From NCBI GenBank assembly GCA_022829145.1, contig CM040751.1, forward strand, positions 6,699,364 to 6,763,363: 64,000 bases of DNA. Reading direction: 5' to 3'. Positions 35,501 through 45,900 of the stretch are shown piece after piece. The DNA comes from Albula goreensis (lineage: Eukaryota; Chordata; Actinopteri; Albuliformes; Albulidae). The notes under the pieces are model-generated. The model searched no databases. It was not told the DNA's origin and saw nothing but the letters and a program-made list of their open reading frames with translations. Positions within the stretch are counted from its first letter, which is position 1, and every line of letters begins with the position of its first letter. The translations under genes were made by a program, and so were the position numbers.

Positions 35501-37642
35501 GTGGATTGAAGACATAAAGTTAACTACAGTTCTGGGTGGATAGGTATGGAGTGGTTTTAGGTGGTTTAGGTATGGGGTGCAGAGTTCTGTGTGGGTGTTT
35601 ATGAGGGAATGAAGCTCTGGTTGAATGTCTATGGGGGTGCTGGAATTACTGGGGGGGTCATTTTCTATAAGGAGTTGAGCGGTAGACTTGTTGGGGGGAG
35701 GAGTAATTCTTTGTGGAGAGATGGGTATGTGTTTTCGTCTCTCACCTCTGAAGGCAAAAATGGAGCCATTCTTCAGCTGCATGAAGGAGTCGAAGGGCAG
35801 GCCGCTACAAGGCTGGGCCTCAGGTTCAGGCGCCCTGGTAGGGGGGGACGTAGTGGTGGGGGCCGCAGTTGTGGGGGCCACAGTAGTGGGGGCCGCAGTA
35901 GTGGGGGCATCATTGGGCGGAGCTGTGGGGGTATCCATGGGCGGAGCTGTGGTACCGTCTGTGACCGTGATTTCGGGCTGCATGGTTGTGAGCACAGTGA
36001 TACTAGGGCTCTCCCCAGCTTCTGGGGGAATAGGCTTGGCCTCGGGGGCCCTGGGCGTGGCTATGAGGGTCCTGGTGGCAACCTGCGTCCTGCGCGTGGC
36101 CTTTGGCCTAGGAGGGGCCTCAGTGGTGGTGTTGTTGAGCTGCTCATCGTCATCCTCTGCGAAAGCAAACGTGTCCCCACGAGCTACACAGCAGGGCCAA
36201 AAAAAAAAAAAGCAATCTGAGATATCTCTGAGCTCCTCTCTCACAGAACTTTAGCTTCCTGTAGACTCCCCCCATTAAAATAATTATCTCCACATGCGTC
36301 TAGTCCTTTGAGTCCGAAGACAGTTCGATATAGATTTCAAATGATATAGATTTGTGAAACCATATTTTTAAATCTGAGGAGACACTTGTCTAACAAAAGC
36401 AGAAAATTTTCCATGAGGTGATGAGGAGATTAGCTATTAAACAGCTGTTTGAGGAGGGGTACTAATGTGATATAATTGTTGGTGGGATTGGTTGATAAGT
36501 GTAGGTGACAGGCCTTACTGTTAGTGCTACACATGGTGTCGTAGTCAGAGCAGCAGCTCTTGTAGTATCGGCACATGGAGTCACACTGGCATGTCATCTT
36601 TGAGTCAAAACCGTTTTCACAGCGGTTCAGGCATGAGTCTGTGGAAACTGGACAGAGAGAACAGAGACATCAGGCCTGATTCAGTCAAATATGCTTAATC
36701 TCTGTAATCCAATTAAAACATTTAATTATATTTTTATCTGAGTTATATTTTAATGGAGACAAGTAGACATGCAACATTTACAGTTTAAAACAGAATATCA
36801 TGATGTCCTGATAGAGACTGAAATTAATTGGATTTGTCTTTACAAAGACCTAAACATGGATTTAGAACAGGATCCAATCGAACAAACCTAGTCCCTTTAA
36901 GGGCTATAATTTTCACTGGTAGCTTTAAACTCAAAGCCTTTGAGTGAGTCCCCAAAACCTTAGTATTACATCAGTCATTTTTTCACTCCTTTCAGTTTAT
37001 GCAAAATATTAACCAAAATATTGTACACTAGGCCCAACCCTGGTTGGCTAGATATGGATTTTCAAGAGGTAAGTGTAAGAGGGGTTATGTAACTACGTCC
37101 CAATTTTGGAAAGAGCTGCTCAGTCTGGGCAGCCCATCCAAACTCCATAGAGTACAGAAATCAATGCTAAGCCATGAAACAAAATCTAATAACTCACTCA
37201 CACTATTCATAAAATTTCAAGATACATTTGACTTTCTTGATTAAAGGTCAGAAAATTCACACTCAATAGCTCTAATAGTTGAAGTGGATTTAAGCAAAGC
37301 AGCTGGCAACCAGGTGATCACCTGCAGTATATAGCATGTATATGTAGCATGTATATGTCAATCGAAGCAGGTTTTTACATTTCACCGTGACTCGCATGTG
37401 CAGGCCTGTAACAAATTTCCCAATATATGCCACATGTCCTCACTTGTATATCATATGATAGTCGCATTTACTCAAGAGATATTCATGTATGACACGCATG
37501 TGAAATTCAATCGATTAAGAAGAAAAGTCCATCTCTATTAGGGTCCGTCACCGGATCGACAGCAACAGCATATTTCCATCTCACCGTCCGAGGCAAGCGC
37601 GGCCGCCAGCGTCGCCAGCAGCACTATCACGTCCGGCTTCAT
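32562..37642 (-). CDS. vtn: vitronectin
   Basis: Secreted plasma and matrix glycoprotein that binds integrins, PAI-1, heparin and complement. Eight coding exons on the minus strand: 37642-37585, 36647-36519, 36183-35746, 35279-35140, 34779-34623, 34193-34041, 33683-33213, 32683-32562. Phases join to 555 residues (human 478). The signal peptide is MKPDVIVLLATLAAALAS. A somatomedin B domain follows with all eight Cys (CLNRCENGFDS ... CQCDSMCRYYKSCCSDYDTMC), then TRGD at residues 63-66, the integrin motif in its usual place. Next come an acidic stretch AEDDDEQ, a long Thr/Pro/Ala mucin-like linker, and hemopexin repeats ending NPPYPRSIGKYWLGC. The heparin-binding part of exon 7 is unusual: GWGGP repeats, then Arg/Gln- and DY-rich sequence. 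Teleosts have vtna and vtnb; I cannot tell which this is. Confidence 0.93.
34856..34952. repeat. short palindromic element in a vtn intron
   Basis: Two arms of about 44 bp (34856-34899 and 34908-34952) are near-perfect inverse complements around an 8-base spacer, with only a few mismatches. Core arm ACTTCATGTAAAAAATAAAT. A MITE-like foldback element or an inverted local duplication would explain it. Confidence 0.75.
35330..35486. repeat. CA-rich minisatellite in a vtn intron
   Basis: Four imperfect copies of a unit beginning TCTCAAATGCAACACACAC, separated by CT and CA runs. Simple tandem repeat without coding meaning. Confidence 0.8.
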
Positions 37643-37890
37643 GTTTTCCGTTCTGGCCGATGGAGCGAGGGAACCGCAGACAGAAATGGAGAGGGCGAAC
37701 TCTACGCTTCTAATCGATGCTTTCCTATGTCATTCGCCCTCCTCTGTTTGTTTTTGCCTGATTCCAACCTTTTGCTCATTTAATCATTAAACAGATATCG
37801 CTCTGGTATTTTAAACACCATTAGCTGGCTGAACATGCAGGTGTAGGTTATTTCATTAACGTTATCTTTCAGAGCTCAATCCTGAATAAT
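37643..37890. promoter_or_regulatory. probable vtn promoter and 5' UTR region
   Basis: Sequence just upstream of the vtn ATG on the minus strand. The ATG context has A at -3. No unambiguous TATA box or start site could be placed; the assignment rests on position. Confidence 0.3.
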
Positions 37891-38060
37891 AATAATAATA
37901 ATATAGCCACAAGCGGCGATTACAGGGTTCAAGCAGCTCAGCTGATATTTCAATGTTGTCTTCAACTTTTCAACATAAAATCCTATTCTTATAGGATTTA
38001 GCTGGATCCTTCACCAAGATATAGTTCACAAAGTTTGAACATGAACATAAAAAGAATCAG
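37885..38060 (+). repeat. interspersed repeat, end copy 1
   Basis: An ATA-type microsatellite followed by AAGCGGCGATTACAGGGTTC and AAGCAGCTC. The same start occurs at 39024-39056 (AAGCGGCGATTACGGGGTTC), and downstream text is also shared in diverged form (aggacctttaaccaagatgc versus ggatccttcaccaagatata). Family not named; unclassified DNA-transposon-like repeat. Confidence 0.6.
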
Positions 38061-38204
38061 CAGAGCCTGGCTCTTAAAATAAAGATAGCGCGGCAGGTGG
38101 AGTTTCATATAGTTTTACTACAAAGGAAGTTAGAGAAGCAGGCTATATAGAAGAACTTTTTTTTTTTTACACTGTTCTCACCTTTTTAGTGTGGTTTCAG
38201 TTTC

Positions 38205-38590
38205 AGAACGTTACTGTTCGGGCCTGTAAGAAGTGAATTTGATCTGCAGACTGTCATCACAGCGGTGTTTCATGTTAAAGAAACCCTGCTCACATAAGCA
38301 TGTGGATCCAAAGATGGACATGCTGTCTGCAACGATTCCTTTTTGTGTGTATATATATACATGAAAGCATATTTCATGTTCACATACGTGGAATCTCACT
38401 TAATTTGTGCTCCTGAGCGAGAATAGCCCGCGGTCGGGCTACATCCTCCAGTGTTCATTCTTTTGAATTTGGCCATCCATAAGTCGGCACCTATGTCGGC
38501 AAGTTCAATTTCAAGATCGGCATGATTTACTGCTATGAACGATGACATGTTCAGCTGTTCAGTCGATGTCCAGCGGCGTCACGGAGAGTG
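38205..38590 (-). mobile_element. hAT-like transposase remnant (C-terminal part)
   Basis: On the minus strand the segments LEIELADIGADLWMAKFKRM, TLEDVARPRAILAQEHKLSE and SMSIFGSTCLCEQGFFNMKH appear in that order. They resemble the C-terminal region of hAT-superfamily transposases related to ZBED5/FAM200/EPM2AIP1-type genes (pattern SIFGSTYxCEQxFSxMKH). Frames change between segments and an AT repeat interrupts the region, so this is a dead fragment. No transposase N-terminus, TIR or target-site duplication was found. Confidence 0.6.
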
Positions 38591-38689
38591 TGGTTGTTTT
38601 TTTCCTCTCTGAATTCACCGAATCTTTCCCCAAATGCGGTTTGTGAAGTGTGAACCTTCTTTATGATGGGATTATAGATCCCATCTGAC

Positions 38690-39180
38690 TGTAGATGCTG
38701 TGTACCAAATTCTGTGCAAATCGGACGCATCGTCTAGGAGGAAATACATTTTAAAGGTTTGACAAAAAATTCAAAATGGCAGAAAATCTATTATAACTCA
38801 TCATTTTGGTCCAAGAGGCTTTTTTTGTTCATCTGCAGCCAAGGCATCAGGAGAAAAAAAGAATTTTGATTCTACCCCAAATAGTTCAAGAGTTATAGCC
38901 CACCACCATGTGGCCAATCAAGGTAATTTTTGAAACTGAGTTGTGGGTGGACATAGAAACCAAGTTTGGTAGCTCCAGCTTCTCTAGGTTTTGCTGTGTC
39001 TTTTAGGGAAGAAAATAAATAATCGCAAGCGGCGATTACGGGGTTCAAGCAGCTCACCCTTCAATGGGCTATTGTTTCTGAGTCATGAAGTTGTCCTTGA
39101 AGCATTTATCAGGACCTTTAACCAAGATGCAGAGTACAAAATTCAAATTTTTTTAGGAATTGGTTTAGGAGATATGGCCA
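38690..39180 (+). repeat. interspersed repeat, diverged copy A with internal end motif
   Basis: Contains AATCTATTATAACTCATCAT and TTTTGGTCCAAGAGGC, shared with 42580-42935, and at 39024 the end motif AAGCGGCGATTACGGGGTTC. It appears to be one repeat copy joined to the start of another. Non-coding. Confidence 0.6.
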
Positions 39181-40004
39181 GATTGATTCTATCAATGGGT
39201 AAAAAAGAACAGATATGTGAATATTTTTATATATGATGGATATGTTGTTACACAATGCCTGATGAGTTCAAATTGTTTTTGTTTATAATGTGATTCTATG
39301 CTATGCATCATAAAAATTTCTGGCAACAGTAAATGTGTGGAAAAAAATGTACCATGAATGATTAATAGAATAATCTTGAATGTTGCATCAATATTGTGCA
39401 ATATAAATCATATACGATTTGTTTCCAATGGAAAATATAGTTACATTGGTGCTCTCACATTGACAGCTTGACTGAGGTCTGTTTTACTATTCACTGAGTT
39501 GAAGGAACATTTATTTGTATAGCTTAGCAACCACCTAGCAACCAATACCACCCAGTAGTCAAAGTGATGTGCCATAAACTTAAGGCTTAATACCTTAAAG
39601 TTTAACCAAAAATACTGGCCCAAACAATTAGTCTTACAGCAGATTTCTGCAGGAGTTATGTGACAGCCCTGTATAGATAATTTTGTAATAGTTTAACCCT
39701 TTAATGTTTAGTACTTTAACATTTCCTTTTACTTCCTTTTAAATTTCCTTTTAATATTTACTTATTTATTACTAGTTTAGCGTACACACAGCAACATTCT
39801 TACAATTTTGTAAGAAGAACATAAAGTAAAATATTTCCTTTTGTAACAATGAAGCTAACGATTGTATCTAAATCACCGTTTCTTTAAAATATTGTAGCTT
39901 TTAAGTTTTGTTACAGACATACACTCCATAGTTCCAAGAAAGTCTTCAGTGCTGTGTGGTCAATATATTTTGGTGGAAAACTGCAACCCCCCACCCTGGT
40001 AAAG

Positions 40005-40195
40005 CATGGTTCCTCGCGTGGTACCAGTTTCCTCACTCAAATGGTACCGTCATCGACAAGAAAGCCGCCCGTGTGCAGTTAGCGAAACCTCCCAGTTCAA
40101 CCCCCCACCCCTCAAAGTAAAGCATGAAAAACCTCCCAGTTCAACCCCCTCTCCCTACAGGCAACGAGACGCTACTGCAATGGGTTTCCTCGCTT
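40005..40195 (+). repeat. SINE-body-like repeat, copy 1
   Basis: Contains AAAGCCGCCCGTG, CTCCCAGTTCAACCCCC (twice) and CCTACAGGCAACGAGA, shared with 41550-41711. The block GTTTCCTCACTCAAATGGTA lies before these motifs here but after them in the second copy, so the copy is permuted or part of a former tandem array. No tRNA-like head is seen in this copy. Confidence 0.6.
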
Positions 40196-40248
40196 ACAGC
40201 CTAAAGAAAACAAATACATGACAACCTAAAAAGCTTGCTTGATTACAG

Positions 40249-40350
40249 ATGGTGGCAAACAAATACAGCCTAAAGAAAATTTGCTCTGTGTAGTAGCTTG
40301 ATGCTACTACACAGAGTTGGCTGGCAATGACTGGCAGTCAGAGCAACATG
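40249..40350 (+). repeat. partial copy of the ~200-bp repeat unit, with perfect hairpin
   Basis: Shares ACAGCCTAAAGAAAAT and ACACAGAGTTGGCTGGCAAT with the units at 40696-40896 and 41933-42120. It differs by a perfect 14-bp hairpin: CTCTGTGTAGTAGC (40284-40297), loop TTGAT, GCTACTACACAGAG (40303-40316). Confidence 0.7.
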
Positions 40351-40607
40351 TTACTTAGAGTCAAGACAAGACAAGATCAGTGCTATCTGATTGACTGTGT
40401 TAAATACATCTGTTTCCTGTCTACATTCAGCTGCAGATGCCAAACTGGTTCAAACAGGGACATTAATGTGATTATTAACACTGCTGAATTGAACATCACA
40501 ATTGAACATCCCCAGTATCCAAAACAACTGTACAGGCAATCTGCAAATACCTACACTCTGACATGTAAATGCAGACCATAACACCATGCTGTTACAAAAC
40601 AAAAATA

Positions 40608-40641
40608 GTGTGCCGAAAACACAGCATTGTTTTCGGCACAC
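40608..40641. repeat. perfect 14-bp hairpin
   Basis: GTGTGCCGAAAACA (40608-40621), loop CAGCAT, TGTTTTCGGCACAC (40628-40641). It follows a fragment of the same ~200-bp unit (ATGCTGTTACAAAACAAA). Confidence 0.8.
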
Positions 40642-40695
40642 AAGGATTGGTTACTGTTGTACTGGCCACCTGCAAAATCTACACTCTTACAGTTC

Positions 40696-40896
40696 CAACG
40701 AGTGATTGCATGAGATTAGCATGTCTGCTACCGAACAATGTAAGTGCAGACTATTACACTATGCTGTTACAAAACAAATACATTAAATACATTACAGCCT
40801 AAAGAAAATAGCTAGCTTGATGCTACTAACTACACAGAGTTGGCTTGCAATGGCCGACAGTCATTAATGCCAGAACAACAGGAATATACATAACAC
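40696..40896 (+). repeat. ~200-bp repeat unit, copy A
   Basis: Runs from CAACGAGTGATTGCATGAGA to AACAGGAATATACATAAC. It is highly similar to 41933-42120, about 1.24 kb away. No coding frame or tRNA head. A shorter relative of its start is at 40967-41000. Confidence 0.75.
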
Positions 40897-41126
40897 AAGG
40901 CACTGCCATTCATTCAAACGAAAACATACAATGAACGTTCACACCTACCGACAAAGCTTCAACGACTGATCACATGAGATTAGCATGTCTGCTGCCATGC
41001 TTGTTTGATTACATTGACAGTGATTTTAAAAGGAAGAACCAATGGGGAAAAGAGGGGGGAGGTGGGGCAGTTGTACTGAATGCTAGACTACCGAGAGATT
41101 TCCACCTTACTTCTCGCTAATGCTGA

Positions 41127-41260
41127 ATGTGTATATATATATATACACACAAAAAGGAATCGTTGCAGACAGCATACATCACAAAGAGTCAGAAAACATA
41201 CTTTTCAAATATGAAGCAAGACCTATCCGGAGAACTGAATGAAATCGCATCTGAGTGGAA
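41127..41260 (+). mobile_element. second hAT-like transposase scrap, inverted relative to 38205-38590
   Basis: 41136-41175 is a perfect 40-bp inverse complement of 38320-38359 (TATA repeat then CACACAAAAAGGAATCGTTG and CAGACAGCAT). Downstream, TKSQKTYFSNMKQDL resembles the STCLCEQGFFNMKH segment of the other copy. Both are short, dead fragments. Confidence 0.5.
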
Positions 41261-41473
41261 AGAGCGGTGTAAGTTTGTCAGGCTCTGTTGCGCTACACAT
41301 TTCGGTTATTTAGTTCCTCATTCATTTCTTCTTTCTAGCACGCCGATATCTCTTCAGTTTGACTACGTCACATGAACGTCAGGAGACTTGATAGGTAGCC
41401 CACATAGAGGTAGTCGACCAATGGGGTTTGGCGTGGCAGACTCCTGGGGCAAAAAGTTCCACCACATTCACCA

Positions 41474-41730
41474 ACGGCCACATAGCTCAGCGGGTAACGA
41501 CTGGTGCTGTAAGCCACACCTCCTCGGCTCGAATCCCGGCCCCGGCGACCAAAGCCGCCCGTGCAGTAAGCGAAAAACTCCCAGTTCAACCCCCCACCCC
41601 TCAAAAGTAAAGAATGAAAAACTCCCAGTTCAACACCCTCTCCCTACAAGCAACGAGATGCTGCTGCACCCGGCAAAGCTTTCGAGTTTCCTCACTCAAA
41701 TGGTACCGTGAACAAAAAGAAAGAAAAGCT
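41474..41730 (+). mobile_element. tRNA-derived SINE, copy 2 with head
   Basis: The head has a Pol III A box TAGCTCAGCGGG (41483-41494) and B box GGCTCGAATCC (41526-41536) at tRNA-like spacing. It is followed by a body shared with 40005-40195 and an A-rich end (GAACAAAAAGAAAGAAAAGC) next to a T run of about 22 bases. No complete cloverleaf forms, so this is a SINE head and not a tRNA gene. Confidence 0.7.
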
Positions 41731-41932
41731 ACTTTTTTTTTTTTTTTTTTTAAGGTGCAGGTAGATAAGCTGATTGAACGTTTCAAGAATGTACGTGCCA
41801 TACATGTACATACTATATACTGTCCTAACAATTGTATCTTTTTTATATATAATAGTATTTAGCTATAGTATATTTGTATAGTATATATAAATAGTAGTAG
41901 TTATTTGATTGATTTGATTGATACTACAGCTT

Positions 41933-42120
41933 CAACGAGTGATTGCATGAGATTAGCATGTCTGCTACCGAACAATGGAAGTGCAGACTATAACACTATG
42001 CTGTTAAAAAACAAATACATCACAGCCTAAGGAAAATAGCTAGCTTGATGCGACTACACAGAGTTGGCTAGCAATGGCCGCCAGTCAATGCCAGAACAAC
42101 AGGAATATACATAACAAAGG
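41933..42120 (+). repeat. ~200-bp repeat unit, copy B
   Basis: Near-copy of 40696-40896 with small differences (loss of TTACATTAAATACA-like padding, TAACTACACA to GACTACACA). The SINE at 41474-41730 lies between the two copies. Confidence 0.75.
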
Positions 42121-42579
42121 GCAAACGAAAACACACAATGAACTGACTTTAAAAGGGCTTCTTTGAAGATCAGAGAGCCCATACTCTGTTACTGTAACAA
42201 GAAGCAACATGAACGAACTAGAGCATAATTCATTCTCATAATTCTTCAGTTTGTAAAACTTAACTTCAAACTAGTTCAGAGACAAGATGCATGGAATGTT
42301 ACTTAACAGAGTTAAGACTATATCAGATTTATAATTGTGCTATTTGATTGAGTTTGAATTGAACATCAGAACTGACTGAATTCAAAGTATTCAAAAATAG
42401 ATTTTCCTGGCCACAGTTTGTAAGTGCTTGCACCATTGTCAATAATTCTGAGTATGTAATTGGCCTTGGGTTATTTTTACAATGGTGCTGAGCTGCTTGT
42501 GTCTGATGTCCCCTTGACCACTTTTGTCCTTTTCCTTCCCTTCCCCCTTCAATTATAACACATACGAGGCCTCCCACAT

Positions 42580-42935
42580 TTACTTTGTATTTTAAAGGTT
42601 TAAAATAATTCAAAATTGCGGAAAATCTATTATGACACATCATTTTGGTCCAAGAGGCTTTTTTGTTCATCAGGAGCCAGGGAATCAGGAGGAAAAAGAA
42701 TGATTCTAGCCCAAAAGGGTTATAGCCTAAAACACATTGTGGCTCTCTATAGTGCTACCATCCAGTCAATCAAGGTTTTTTTTTCAACCTGAGTAGTGGG
42801 TAAATATAGAAACCTATTCACCTAGTTTGGTAGCTCTAGCTTCTATAACCCCTGATAAAATAAATCTGAACAAATACAATACGGTTTCAGCAGCTTGAAC
42901 CCCTAATAATAATCATAATAATAATGACCTAAGCT
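42580..42935 (+). repeat. interspersed repeat, diverged copy B with opposite end
   Basis: Shares blocks with 38690-38990 (GGAAAATCTATTATGACACA, TTTTGGTCCAAGAGGC, GTTTGGTAGCTCTAGCTTCT) and ends AGCAGCTTGAACCCC followed by ATA repeats. That end is the inverse of GGGGTTCAAGCAGCT at 39037, as expected for a terminal inverted repeat. Confidence 0.6.
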
Positions 42936-45900
42936 CATGGCCTAAGACAAACCCACTGTTTACCATGAATATATAAGACATTGCATGAAGTTCTCTATAT
43001 TAGGGCCAGCTACGATAGCCTGGGGTTGAATGTGTCGCTAAGACTGTTTTTGCCGTAGCTTACTGTTCTGGTACTTTCTTTGACCTCGTTATTCATGACC
43101 TATTCTTACAAACTGCCTCTACCGTACACACAAACCATTGTACCCTGTTACTCTCTGCCCCGGGCAGACTGTACACCACAAGATGAATTTAAACTCTCTG
43201 TAACAGTTCATTTCAGACGACACTCAACTTACGCACCACTAATTCATTTCCTCTTCATCAAACAATTTTTTTATAGCCACGAGGGGGTGCACGTATACAA
43301 CCATTCTATGTAGCCACACTGTTTATTTTGGACCGTTTACTGGCTATAAAAAAGCGCACATTCAAAAAGCGACCTGAAAAAGAATTACTATAAGAATTGC
43401 TATGGGAATTACATTGTGGGAGTTTTCATGAGAATCAGATCTGCGCTGTCACTTTTCATCTGAAAGGCTTTTTCAACCAGTGCAAAACCTCATAAATTAA
43501 ATCATCATGGGGCACCCATTTGTCAACTCCCGCTTAAATGCCTTCTACATAATCCACCTGAGGAAATGTAATTTTATCCTGGCACCAAAATTATTTTACC
43601 TGTCTAAATGGGCAGCTTAAGTTGGCTCAAATGGCTTTTTCCTGTATTATTTTCTTTGCACTGCAGCATTTAAGGGTCACCTTGGGCCAATCATTTTTCA
43701 AGTCTCAACTGAAACTACCTACATTATCTACCAAAACCTCTCTACAAGGGAAACAAAGTTACTTCCAGGTGTTTGAAAGCATGTCTAGATTCCTGAATCT
43801 CAGATTTCTGAAGGTCTGTTGTGTACATACTTTCAATACAGGTGCAGAACGAGGCCTTCATCTGTGCAAAGTAATACGTTTGTTTACCTCCCATCCCCCA
43901 TTTCTTTCATCTGCAAGAAGAGGAGACAATTGTGACAGTTGCATTTAAAATGTGCTAGCTCAGGCAGGCTTGCAAAACCACACTAAGGATGTAGATCTGA
44001 TGTCAGACAGGGCTTGGAGTCATGCTTATGGCAATGTTAGAAACTGATCGCCATACAGCCAGGAAGGATATGGTTAGATGGCTTTCAATGTATCTGAAAA
44101 CTATGTAAATTTGTTTTGCACTTTGTTGATTAATTTGGACTTATGAGCCTTTTTGTCATCCTTGAAACAAAGGGAAAGTTCATTCATTTTAAGGGAATGA
44201 CTAATACAATACAGCTAGACTGTTTGTCAAAATTCAGTGAAATCAAAACCCACAAAAACTATGCTCAACCAAATCTGCTAATTTATTTTTAACATCTCAG
44301 TGCTGTTCCACAGTGGTGTGTTGCTTTTGATTTCTCAGCTGCTGTCATCTTCTTTCTTCTTTCAGTTTTCCTATAAGGGAAGCATGAGGTACAGTATTTC
44401 TCAAACTCTATGTATACCATATCACATATGACACAAAATGTCTGTGGGTAAATTTGAAAGCAAATGTGCATGACCTGGAAATATCGCAGTCAATCCAGGG
44501 GTGGGGTTGCCTTCCCCTTTGTTTAGAGTGTTTTGCGATTTATGCTTGTTTCTGTTTTGCTTGACTCCAGTGTAGGTATTTTGGTATGGACCTGGATTGA
44601 CTACCCCAGCTCAGACAACACCACTGTGTTGATGAATGAAATTTAAGCTATCATTCAGTGTGTTCTCACTATCAAGCCTGAGGTGCGTAGTTACACACAT
44701 GCACACACAAACACAAATGAACACAATACTCAATTACATGAAGGCACACATGCACATACACACACTCACGCACCCACTGTACATTCATATATGCACACAC
44801 AATCATGTCAGGCTTCTTCTTCAATGGAAGCCATTAGCATCACAGACGGAAACTGTTCTTGAGGTGAGCGTGTGCCCTTATCTTTTCAAAGTATACACCT
44901 CTGCTTGGGCTTCTAACCTCTGGCTGTATCCAGTTCTCTGATTATGCATTAATGAACGAAAATCAGACAATAGCTTCAGCTTTTAGTTTAACAGCAATAC
45001 TTGCTTCTCCTTAGATTTGCTTTTACTTGATTTGCCCCCTGTCTTTTAAAAGTGTTGGACATTGTATGTAAATGTTGGTGTGGTTGAGTTGTTGGGGGGA
45101 TGTTGTCAGGGGTTTAGTGGTTTTATGACAGTTTAGGGGGGAGGGTTGCATTCTTGAGTGTGTTCTCGCACCAAATGTGCCCAGGATTGGTACTGTTACA
45201 AACTGAAAGATAGAAATGAATATTTTCCAGTGAAGATTTTTCCATGCAACACAAAATCTCTCAGCAAGAGTCTCTCAATAATTGTTACGTCTTGTATGTT
45301 GCATGGTGTCAGTGGTGCTGTACATGAGGATCTTATGATGCAAATAACTTGGCTGACTGGAAAAGCAGTGGTGCATTTACACCTACAATAAAAAACACCA
45401 TACCATTATTCATCAGAGCAATCTTTAGTAATGTTAAAAGCCTGGTGATGTATCATGAAATCAATGAAAATCAATGGCTCAAACAACTGCGCAACTGTGC
45501 ATGGAAAACCAACAAAAAAATCCCCTATTAAAATCAAGCTTTGTCAGTATTTCAGTTTCCTTTCACAGTTGCCTCTATTGAAGTGATCTTTGTGTTTTTT
45601 TTTTTTCAGGGAAACAAAAACCCCAAACTTGTTAACATGCTTGACTGGTCTGAAAGTTTTTAACCCACAAAACGTTTTGCTGACAGCAGAGCTTCTCGGA
45701 TAAGCGTTCTGAGAAAGCCACCAATGTACCCCTGTCATTTCCTGGGTCCCTCTCATATTAAAGGGTGACACACATTCCCTCTCGCATCTCGAGGCGCATC
45801 CGCCTTCCGCGGGAGCATTTGTAACACTTTACTCAACAGGGTGAGTCTCCCCAGCTCTTCAGCAGCAGCTACGTGTATGTCTCAGCAACTTAAATAAAAC

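Noticed and set aside
35591-36254. Two plus-strand open frames of about 200 codons
   Set aside because: Antisense to the Thr/Pro-rich vitronectin exon 3.
41474-41550. tRNA gene
   Set aside because: A and B boxes are present, but no proper acceptor stem or anticodon arm forms, and a repeated SINE body follows.
44491-44602. AGTCAATCCAGG/CCTGGATTGACT inverted pair as a transposon
   Set aside because: Only 12 bp of pairing around a spacer of nearly 90 bases and no target-site duplication; could be chance.
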